Assembly (NCBI GenBank): GCA_029881015.1
Contig: JAOUNK010000003.1
Span: 1-37,034 of the forward strand
DNA length: 37,034 nt
From: Gammaproteobacteria bacterium
GTDB taxonomy: Bacteria > Pseudomonadota > Gammaproteobacteria > Steroidobacterales > Woeseiaceae
Direction: 5' to 3'
How positions within the stretch are numbered: the first letter of the stretch is position 1; every line of letters starts with the position of its first letter. Made by a program: the position numbers and the translations under genes. The notes beneath the pieces are model-generated. The model had not been told where the DNA came from. It made no database searches and saw nothing but the letters and a program-made list of their open reading frames with translations. Positions 26,773 to 33,203 of this stretch are shown here, piece by piece.

Positions 26773-26869
26773 TGTCGCCGAAGGGAGACACAGTGTCACC
26801 CCTGTGACACCGCAAACAGCCGTCAAGCAGTGCCTGCGCTCACGGTTCCATGTCGTGCTTTTGAGACAT
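26773..26869. promoter_or_regulatory. Cluster of three TGTC/GACA dyads (candidate activator sites)
   Basis: Three inverted repeats are present: TGTC-N10-GACA at 26773-26790, GTGTCAC-N4-GTGACAC at 26793-26810, and ATGTC-N10-GACAT at 26850-26869. Their centres lie about 20 and 58 bp apart. Relative to the predicted leftward start they sit about 200-290 bp upstream, the normal range for enhancer sites of sigma-54 activators. The last one abuts the -35 of the rightward promoter, so one regulator could serve both directions. Confidence 0.55.
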
Positions 26870-26898
26870 TACATCCACTTACGAGGGTCTCCTATAAT
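26869..26898 (+). promoter_or_regulatory. Putative sigma-70 promoter of the rightward operon
   Basis: TTACAT (26869-26874) and a consensus TATAAT (26893-26898) are 18 bp apart. The start would be near 26905, about 75 nt before the ATG at 26980. The -35 overlaps the end of an ATGTC-N10-GACAT dyad. Confidence 0.55.
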
Positions 26899-26979
26899 CC
26901 GGCGTCGGGTTTGTGACTGCGTTAACGGTATACGGCGCGTGGCACAACGTACCCTGCCCAATCACTAGAGGTGAGCGCT

Positions 26980-29766
26980 ATGACAAGGCTATCGCGGCAA
27001 TTTGCGAAAGGAATCAACGGTACAGTGACCAGGACGGTCGCGTTGTCGCTGGCGTGCGTGGCTATTGCCGCTTGCAGCAAGGGTGACGGTGTCCAGATTG
27101 GCACCGGCCAGAATCCGGACCCCGTGGTGATCGATTTTCCGATTGCCTATATCAAATCTCCGCTTCCTGTCGACGACAATGGCGTGTTCGCGCAACAGGA
27201 TCTGCGCGAACAGATTACCTTCGACTTCGGTGCGGATCTTTATTTTCGGGATAGGGCAGCCGTTGGCGCAGAGCCGATCAACATAACCGGCGATATTACG
27301 CAAGGCATGGGCGCTGTTCGCGATGTCGAGATCGACTACGACGGAAGCCGCCTGCTGTTCTCGATGCGTACGCCATTCGACCCGAATGTCGACGAAGACG
27401 ACCAGGTGGCGACCTGGAACATTTGGCAGTACACGTTCGAAACGGCTGAGTTGATCCGGGTTATCCCGGACAACCTGACGTCGGAGATCGGGCACGACAT
27501 CATGCCGAAGTACCTGCCTGACGGGCGCATCGTCTTCTCGTCGACGCGGCAGACACAGTCGCAAGCCCTGTTGCTCGATGAGAACAAGGGTGCGTTCCCG
27601 GCGATGGACGAGGATGAGAACGAATTCGCGTTCAACATCCATGTAATGAACGACGATGGTTCGGGACTGAAGCAGATCACCTTCAACCAGAGTCACGACC
27701 TGGACCCCTCCGTCATGGCCGATGGCAAGATCGTCTTCAGCCGCTGGGACCACAACATGTCCAACGACCAGGTCAACCTGTACCGGATGAACCCGGACGG
27801 TTCGGCCATTGAGTTGCTTTACGGTCAGTGGAGTCACGACACGGGAACCAACGGCGCGACGATTCAGTTCATGCAGCCGCGGCAAACCGAAGACGGCCTC
27901 ATCATGGTCGTTGCGCGCCCATTCACCGATACCGATGGCGGTGGCAATCTTATTGTTATCGACACAGCGCAGTATGTTGAGAATACGCAGCCGACGAGGG
28001 ACAACATAGGTGTCCTGACCGGCCCTGCGCAGGCAGATGCGACCGTCAACGACGTCGTCACAGAGCCGGGCCAGCCGTCTCCGGGCGGCCGCTACTACTC
28101 GGTTTTCCCGATCCAGGACGGTACGGGGCGCCTGATGGTCAGCTGGAGCCAGTGCCGGCTCATCGAAGGCCTCGCGGATGACGGGGACCCGAATACCGAC
28201 GATTCCCGGATCGTGCCGTGTACCGCCGCGAACCTTGTCAGCGTTGTGGCCGGCAATCCCGCCGACCCGGTCGCACCGGCGCCTGGCGAATTCGTGGTTG
28301 CGCCCCCGCTGTACGGCGTCTGGATCTACGATCCGCGTGACCAGACGCAGCTGCCCATCGTCGCAGGCGAAGAGGGCTTCATGTTTACCGAGGTGGTTTC
28401 TGCGGATCCCCGCCCGGCGCCGGTGGTCATTCCTGACAACCTCAATTACTACTTGCAGGATCCGTCGTTGCCCGATTCCGGTGAAGCGGTTCTGAATATT
28501 CGCAATGTGTACGACTTCGACGGTGCCATACTCCCGGGCATCGATCCGTACGTGTTGGCCGACCCGGCCCGGTCGCTGGCCGCCGACCGGCCGGCGCGTT
28601 TCCTGCGTATCGAGAAAGCCGTCTCGTTGCCGGATGAAGACCTGCTCGATATCGATGACACGGCATTCGGGGTTACGACAAATTTCGGCATGAAGGAAAT
28701 CGTGGGCTATGCGCCGATCGAGCCCGACGGTTCGGTCGTGGTCAAAGTACCGGCAAACGCAGCGCTCATGATCAGTGTGCTCGATGAGAACGGCATGAGC
28801 ATCACCCAACGCCACGCGAACTGGATAGCAGTCCCGGAGGGCCAGGAGCTCAAGTGCAATGGCTGTCACGATGCGAACAGCGGCGTCTCGCACGGTCGCT
28901 ACGATGCCTTTGAAAGCGCCTATGCCGGTGCGCCGACAGCCGGCGTCGCATTCAATCCGAATACGGATCCGCAGTGGTTTGTCGGTGAGGTCGGCGAAAC
29001 GATGGCCGAGGTGCGCGCACGCATAACGTGCGCAGGGGACAATTGCTCATCCATCGAGCCGTCGATGAATCTCATTTATCGGGATGTCTGGAGCGCCAAC
29101 CCGGTCGACATCAACGGCGTGCCTTTCAATCCCGATATCGATTACCGCTATACGGACCTGACCACGCCGCCGCCCACGTCGCCGGCCTGTCAATCGGACT
29201 GGCGCTGGAACTGCCGCAGCATCATCAACTACATCACGGTGATTCATCCGCTCTGGAGTCAGCCGCGCATCCAGATGGTTGACGATGACAACGACCCGGC
29301 GACACCCGACGTACCCTTGCTGGATGCGAACGGCAACCCGGTCAACGACAATTGCCTCAACTGCCATACACCGCTCGATGTTGTGAATAACGTTGCGCGG
29401 GTACCGGCCGGTCAACTCGAGCTGCAGGATGGCTTGTCGGTCGACGAGCCCGATCACTATCACGCCTATCGCGAGCTGTTACTTACTGATAACCTTCAGG
29501 TATTAGACGCCAATGGCACATTGGTGGATGCGACGCAGGTGATCGGTCAGGACGCAGACGGAAATGACATCCTGGCCCCGATCCCTACACCGCCGCCGGC
29601 GTCGGCTGGCAGCGCGAGGGCCTCGAGCGATTTCTTTGACCGTTTCAACGATCCTAACGATCTTCATTTCAATATTTTATCGCAGGCGGAACGACGCCTC
29701 ATTGCGGAATGGTTGGATGTCGGAGCCCAGTACTACAACAATCCCTTCGACGCTCCAGCCAATTAA
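26980..29766 (+). CDS. HzsA-related diheme lipoprotein with TolB-like propeller
   Basis: Protein of 928 aa. The lipoprotein signal ends AIAAC (Cys32). Residues about 110-450 hold PD40/TolB-like propeller blades (VEIDYDGSRLLFSMR, MPKYLPDGRIVFSSTRQ, SVMADGKIVFSRWDHN). From about 570 the sequence matches the hydrazine-synthase alpha-type domain: IEPDGSVVVKVPANAALMI, VLDENGMSITQRHANW, and heme site CNGCH (Cys626, Cys629, His630). A second heme site CLNCH (Cys792, Cys795, His796) follows. HzsB and HzsC are absent, so hydrazine synthesis is not implied. The ATG at 26980 has AGAGGTGA before it. It leads the rightward operon. Confidence 0.85.
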   Translation: MTRLSRQFAKGINGTVTRTVALSLACVAIAACSKGDGVQIGTGQNPDPVVIDFPIAYIKSPLPVDDNGVFAQQDLREQITFDFGADLYFRDRAAVGAEPINITGDITQGMGAVRDVEIDYDGSRLLFSMRTPFDPNVDEDDQVATWNIWQYTFETAELIRVIPDNLTSEIGHDIMPKYLPDGRIVFSSTRQTQSQALLLDENKGAFPAMDEDENEFAFNIHVMNDDGSGLKQITFNQSHDLDPSVMADGKIVFSRWDHNMSNDQVNLYRMNPDGSAIELLYGQWSHDTGTNGATIQFMQPRQTEDGLIMVVARPFTDTDGGGNLIVIDTAQYVENTQPTRDNIGVLTGPAQADATVNDVVTEPGQPSPGGRYYSVFPIQDGTGRLMVSWSQCRLIEGLADDGDPNTDDSRIVPCTAANLVSVVAGNPADPVAPAPGEFVVAPPLYGVWIYDPRDQTQLPIVAGEEGFMFTEVVSADPRPAPVVIPDNLNYYLQDPSLPDSGEAVLNIRNVYDFDGAILPGIDPYVLADPARSLAADRPARFLRIEKAVSLPDEDLLDIDDTAFGVTTNFGMKEIVGYAPIEPDGSVVVKVPANAALMISVLDENGMSITQRHANWIAVPEGQELKCNGCHDANSGVSHGRYDAFESAYAGAPTAGVAFNPNTDPQWFVGEVGETMAEVRARITCAGDNCSSIEPSMNLIYRDVWSANPVDINGVPFNPDIDYRYTDLTTPPPTSPACQSDWRWNCRSIINYITVIHPLWSQPRIQMVDDDNDPATPDVPLLDANGNPVNDNCLNCHTPLDVVNNVARVPAGQLELQDGLSVDEPDHYHAYRELLLTDNLQVLDANGTLVDATQVIGQDADGNDILAPIPTPPPASAGSARASSDFFDRFNDPNDLHFNILSQAERRLIAEWLDVGAQYYNNPFDAPAN

Positions 29767-30511
29767 GGCCTTCATCGCCTATTGCCTGTGTGCCGTCGTA
29801 CTGCAGAGTTTTCTGTCGGCACCGGCCTTCGCTGCCGATGAGCTTCGTTCTGTCGTGGTTGCCGACCCGTATCTCGAAATGCGCACGGGTCCCGGCAACG
29901 GCTATCCGGTCTTTCACGTGGTCGACCGAGGCGAGTCGGTGCAGATCGTCATGCAACGCACAAGCTGGTACCTGGTGCGCTCCGCTCGTGGCCAGGAAGG
30001 CTGGGTCGAGCGGGCCCAGATGGAGAAGACGCTGCAACCTGATGGGCAGCAGGTCAGTTTCGCCGCCGCGACACTTGAAGACTTCACCAATGCCAAGTGG
30101 GAGACAGGTGTGCTGGCCGGTGACTTCGGTGGCGCGAACATCGTTTCCCTGTACGGCAGCTATTCATTGAATCCTAACGTAGCCGTGGAGTTCTGGGGTT
30201 CGCAGATTCTGGGCAACTTTTCGAACGGCTGGATGGCGAGTTTCAATATAGTGCACGAGGCCTTTCCGGAGTGGCGTGTCTCGCCGTACTTCAAGCTCGG
30301 TGCCGGCGCAATCTACACCAAGCCCAAGTCAACGATCATCCTCGGAGAGGACCGCACGGACCAGATCGGTCATGTCGGTGCCGGGTTCCGGGTCTATACC
30401 GCGCGACGTTTCCTGTTGCGCGCCGAATACAACAGCTACGTGGTCTTCACGAGCCGTGATGAAAATGAGGAAATAGAAGAATGGAAAGTCGGTTTCGCGT
30501 TCTTTTTCTGA
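29717..30511 (+). CDS. SH3-domain plus outer-membrane beta-barrel protein
   Basis: Protein of 264 aa. A signal peptide (about 15-39, ending SAPAFA-A) precedes a bacterial SH3 domain at about 45-105 (YLEMRTGPGNGYPVFHVVDRGESV, WYLVRSARGQEGWVE), a fold that binds peptidoglycan or protein. The rest (about 125-264) is a small beta-barrel with alternating strands (VSLYGSYSLNPNVAVEFWGS, YFKLGAGAIYTKPKS, ending KVGFAFFF with the aromatic C-terminal BAM signal). The ATG at 29717 lies inside the end of the HzsA-related gene (50-bp overlap); no later start would keep the signal peptide. It overlaps the next gene by 31 bp. Confidence 0.82.
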   Translation: MSEPSTTTIPSTLQPIKAFIAYCLCAVVLQSFLSAPAFAADELRSVVVADPYLEMRTGPGNGYPVFHVVDRGESVQIVMQRTSWYLVRSARGQEGWVERAQMEKTLQPDGQQVSFAAATLEDFTNAKWETGVLAGDFGGANIVSLYGSYSLNPNVAVEFWGSQILGNFSNGWMASFNIVHEAFPEWRVSPYFKLGAGAIYTKPKSTIILGEDRTDQIGHVGAGFRVYTARRFLLRAEYNSYVVFTSRDENEEIEEWKVGFAFFF

Positions 30512-31161
30512 TCGTTGCGATGATCAGCCTGTCGGGCTGCGCCGCGACGAAAAACCTGTTCGGTTTCGGCAACCGGGAGGCGCCGCCGCCTGCTGCTGAG
30601 GCACCGGGCCAGGTTATCGACCCCCAGGTCGAACGTCGTGAGATAAAGGAACCAAAGATCGATCGCGAGGACTTCGAGGTTGGTGCCTACGCGGGCATCA
30701 TGAGTATCGAGGACTTCGGCAGCAACGTCGTTTACGGTGCGCGAATTGCCTACCACATTACCGACGGGTTTTTCATGGAAGCCACGGTAGGGCAGACGGA
30801 AGGGGGGCTGACCAGTTTCGAGGTTCTGTCCGGTGGCGCCCGCCTGATCACCGACAGCGAACGCACGATGACGTATTACAACCTGAGTGTGGGCTACAAC
30901 ATCCTGCCCGGCGAAGTCTTTCTCGGCGAGGGACGCGCCTTCAACACCAACCTGTATCTGATCGCGGGACTTGGCTCGACGACGTTCGCAGGCGATGACC
31001 GGTTTACGGTGAATGTGGGTGCCGGCTACCGCTTCCTGCTGACGGACTCGGTTGCACTGCATCTCGATTTCCGTGATCACCTGTTTGATATTGACCTTCT
31101 CGGTGAAGAGAAGACAGCTCACAATCTCGAAGGCCACCTTGGCGTTACGGTGTTCTTCTGA
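30481..31161 (+). CDS. Outer-membrane beta-barrel lipoprotein
   Basis: Protein of 226 aa whose signal ends SLSGC (Cys20), so it is a lipoprotein. A proline-rich linker (about 35-60) leads to a barrel of about eight strands (YAGIMSIEDFGSNVVYGARIAY, MTYYNLSVGYNILPG, FTVNVGAGYRFLLTDSVALH) ending LGVTVFF. The pattern resembles the myxobacterial-type outer-membrane barrel domain (TIGR04565-like). It starts inside the previous barrel gene (31-bp overlap), which implies coupled synthesis of the two barrels. Confidence 0.78.
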   Translation: MESRFRVLFLIVAMISLSGCAATKNLFGFGNREAPPPAAEAPGQVIDPQVERREIKEPKIDREDFEVGAYAGIMSIEDFGSNVVYGARIAYHITDGFFMEATVGQTEGGLTSFEVLSGGARLITDSERTMTYYNLSVGYNILPGEVFLGEGRAFNTNLYLIAGLGSTTFAGDDRFTVNVGAGYRFLLTDSVALHLDFRDHLFDIDLLGEEKTAHNLEGHLGVTVFF

Positions 31162-31208
31162 GGCAGGGGTCACACTCCGGGCGGGTTTCCTTGGGATAAG
31201 GTACTGAT

Positions 31209-31451
31209 ATGAAGAAAACAGTTTCACTCACAGGCAGACTGCTGTTGCCATTGCTCGCAATGGCGGCCCTGTCCGGTTGCAGCGGCATCGAGCCCTGGGT
31301 CAAGCCCTACGAGCGCGACAAGCTGGCCGATCCGATCATGGCGCTCGATGGTGATCCCGTATCAACCGCGTATATCCAGCATGTCTTTGAAGCACGTGAA
31401 GGTGCACGCGGCGGTGAAGGCGCCGCCGGCGGCGGCTGCGGCTGTAACTAG
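31209..31451 (+). CDS. DUF4266 small lipoprotein with Gly/Cys tail
   Basis: Protein of 80 aa. The lipoprotein signal ends ALSGC (Cys24), leaving a mature peptide of 57 residues. The body WVKPYERDKLADPIM and the tail RGGEGAAGGGCGCN match DUF4266. The two tail cysteines are conserved in that family and may bind metal or heme, be modified, or form a disulfide; none of this is established. DUF4266 genes usually sit next to DUF3570, as here (12 bp downstream), and often beside a thioredoxin-like and an ApbE flavin transferase gene, which are missing here. Confidence 0.9.
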   Translation: MKKTVSLTGRLLLPLLAMAALSGCSGIEPWVKPYERDKLADPIMALDGDPVSTAYIQHVFEAREGARGGEGAAGGGCGCN

Positions 31452-31463
31452 CGGATAGTATCG

Positions 31464-32600
31464 ATGATCCGTCGCGGACTGACATTTGCAACACTGCTGT
31501 TGGCGTTCGGCGTCGTGCACGCGGGCGTTTTGCCCGACGATCGCGCCGATGTCCTGTACCACCTGTACGACGGTGGTGGTGTAACGATTGACGGCCCGTC
31601 CGTACTTGTCCGCAAGAAAGCGGGCAAGAGTCTTTCCTTCGTCGGCAACTACTACGTCGACATGGTCAGCTCGGCATCGATCGACGTAATCACGACGGCC
31701 AGCCCCTATACGGAAGAGCGCAAGCAGTGGTCGCTGGGTATGGATTACCTGCACGGCAATACGACGATGCGCGTCAACTATACAAGCAGTGTGGAGTCTG
31801 ACTTCGATGGTGAAACCGTCAGCTTCTCGGTAAGCCAGGACATGTTCGGCGACCTGACGACGCTGACGCTGAGTTACGCGCTCGGCGACGATCTCGTGCG
31901 CATGTCGACGGATACGACGTTTGAAGAACCGCTGGACCGGCAGATCTACGGCGTGGGTATCACGCAGATTCTGACCAAGAATCTCATATCGTCGCTGAAT
32001 GTAGAAACGGTCACGGAAGAGGGTTACCTGAATAATCCCTACCGTTCCGTGCGCTATTTCGATGCGGCAACAGGCGGCTACGACTTCGAGAGAGAGCTTT
32101 ATCCCAATACGCGAACCAGCAATGCGGTCGGCCTGCGCATGAGATATTTCCTGCCGTACAGGGCGGCGGTGGAAGGCGAGTACCGCTTCTTTACCGACAC
32201 CTGGGACATCGAAGGTCATACGGTGTCATTGTCTTACATACATCCGTGGAAGGACTTTACGTTTACCGGCAAGCTCCGCTACCACGACCAGACCGGCGCG
32301 CATTTCTACAGGGACCTGTTTCCCGGGCCCCAGGCAACCAATTTCCGTGGTCGGGACAAAGAGCTCAGCCCGCTGACGAGTTACACGTTCAAGCTGCAGG
32401 CCGCGTATGAGTTCCTGAACGATGACGGCAACGACACTTTCGGCTTTATCAAGCGAGCGAAAGTCACCGCATCGCTCAACATGCTGAGCGTCGACTACCA
32501 CGATTTCTCGGACCTGACTGCACAGGAAGTCATCGGCAACGAGCCGCTCTATCAGCTGGACGCCAATATCTTCCAGTTCTACTTCTCGTTCTTCTACTAG
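31464..32600 (+). CDS. DUF3570 outer-membrane beta-barrel protein
   Basis: Protein of 378 aa with a Sec signal (residues 1-20, VVHA-G). The signature LYHLYDGGGVTIDGPSVLVRKK, NYYVDMVSSASIDVITTASPY and RKQWSLGMDYLHGNT is that of DUF3570. Alternating aromatic strands (FDGETVSFSVSQDMFGDLTTLTLSYALG, RYFLPYRAAVEGEYRFFTD) and the C-terminus FQFYFSFFY indicate a large outer-membrane barrel. Its function is unknown. It is the last gene of the rightward envelope set. Confidence 0.92.
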   Translation: MIRRGLTFATLLLAFGVVHAGVLPDDRADVLYHLYDGGGVTIDGPSVLVRKKAGKSLSFVGNYYVDMVSSASIDVITTASPYTEERKQWSLGMDYLHGNTTMRVNYTSSVESDFDGETVSFSVSQDMFGDLTTLTLSYALGDDLVRMSTDTTFEEPLDRQIYGVGITQILTKNLISSLNVETVTEEGYLNNPYRSVRYFDAATGGYDFERELYPNTRTSNAVGLRMRYFLPYRAAVEGEYRFFTDTWDIEGHTVSLSYIHPWKDFTFTGKLRYHDQTGAHFYRDLFPGPQATNFRGRDKELSPLTSYTFKLQAAYEFLNDDGNDTFGFIKRAKVTASLNMLSVDYHDFSDLTAQEVIGNEPLYQLDANIFQFYFSFFY

Positions 32601-32611
32601 CAGATGATACG

Positions 32612-32644
32612 ATGTGCGGCATCCTGATACCGGATACCGCACAT
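32612..32644 (+). promoter_or_regulatory. Hairpin over the lemA start codon
   Basis: ATGTGCGG pairs with CCGCACAT and ATCC with GGAT, giving 12 pairs around one mismatch and a 7-nt loop. The right arm contains the only weak ribosome-binding sequence (GGAT) and the first two bases of the lemA ATG. There is no T tract, so it is not a normal terminator. It could restrict lemA translation. Confidence 0.6.
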
Positions 32645-33203
32645 GCCCACTGCCATCATTGTTGTTCTGATTCTGATTGCCGTAGCCGGCGTCGTTCTCT
32701 ACAACCGCCTCATTCGCAGTCGTAATCGCGTCGACACGTCGTGGAGCGACATCGACGTCCAGCTGCAACGTCGCCATGACCTGATTCCAAGACTCGTCGC
32801 CGCGGTCGACCAGTATGCGAAATACGAACGCGCAACGCTCGAAGCCGTGACGGCGTTGCGGGCCGAGGCCATGCAGCAGGCGAGCGTGCAGGCGCGCGGC
32901 CAGGTGGAAGAAAAGCTCAGCGCCGGCATCGAGCGGCTGATCGCGCTGGCCGAGAATTACCCCGACCTCAAGGCGAACGAAAACTTTCTCAGCCTGCAGA
33001 ATGAACTCGTCGAGACTGAGGATTATCTGCAGTTTGCCCGCCGCTATTACAATGGCTCCGTTCGTGACTACAACACGATGACCGAAATGGTGCCAAGCAA
33101 CATCGTTGCGAGCATCTTCGGTTTCGGACCGAAGGACTTTTTCCAGAAGTCCTCCGATGAGGCAGCCAACGTGCCGTTGGCGAAATTTGGGACCGTCGAA
33201 TGA
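32643..33203 (+). CDS. lemA: LemA family protein
   Basis: Protein of 186 aa with an N-terminal TM helix (about 3-21) and the LemA coiled-coil domain. Signature blocks are LIRSRNRVDTSWSDIDVQLQRRHDLIPRLV, NENFLSLQNELVETEDYLQFARRYYNGSVRDYNT and a C-terminal FGFGPKDFF. LemA proteins are membrane-associated four-helix proteins of unclear role. They often pair with a TPM or DUF2207 protein, as here. The stop overlaps the next ATG (ATGA). Confidence 0.95.
   Translation: MPTAIIVVLILIAVAGVVLYNRLIRSRNRVDTSWSDIDVQLQRRHDLIPRLVAAVDQYAKYERATLEAVTALRAEAMQQASVQARGQVEEKLSAGIERLIALAENYPDLKANENFLSLQNELVETEDYLQFARRYYNGSVRDYNTMTEMVPSNIVASIFGFGPKDFFQKSSDEAANVPLAKFGTVE

Larger units (their letters stand above)
26439..26979. 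other. 541-bp divergent intergenic regulatory region
   Basis: No convincing gene lies here; short frames such as one at 26714-26968 lack family resemblance and a ribosome-binding site. The stretch holds a sigma-54-type promoter reading left (26590-26604), a sigma-70-like promoter reading right (26869-26898), and at least four TGTC/GACA inverted repeats between 26611 and 26869. The leftward leader would be about 140 nt long and the rightward one about 75 nt. It is visibly more AT-rich than the flanking genes. Confidence 0.75.

Noticed and set aside
26714..26968. Small plus-strand open frame of 84 codons in the intergenic region
   Set aside because: It has no ribosome-binding site and no known family, and it overlaps promoter and dyad elements.
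26989..28893. Minus-strand open frame of 634 codons
   Set aside because: It is antisense to the HzsA-related gene, whose heme motifs and signal peptide are clear; long antisense frames are common in GC-rich DNA.
26980..29766. Anammox-type hydrazine synthase
   Set aside because: Only an alpha-like domain is present; the beta and gamma subunits are absent from the window, so only distant relationship is claimed.
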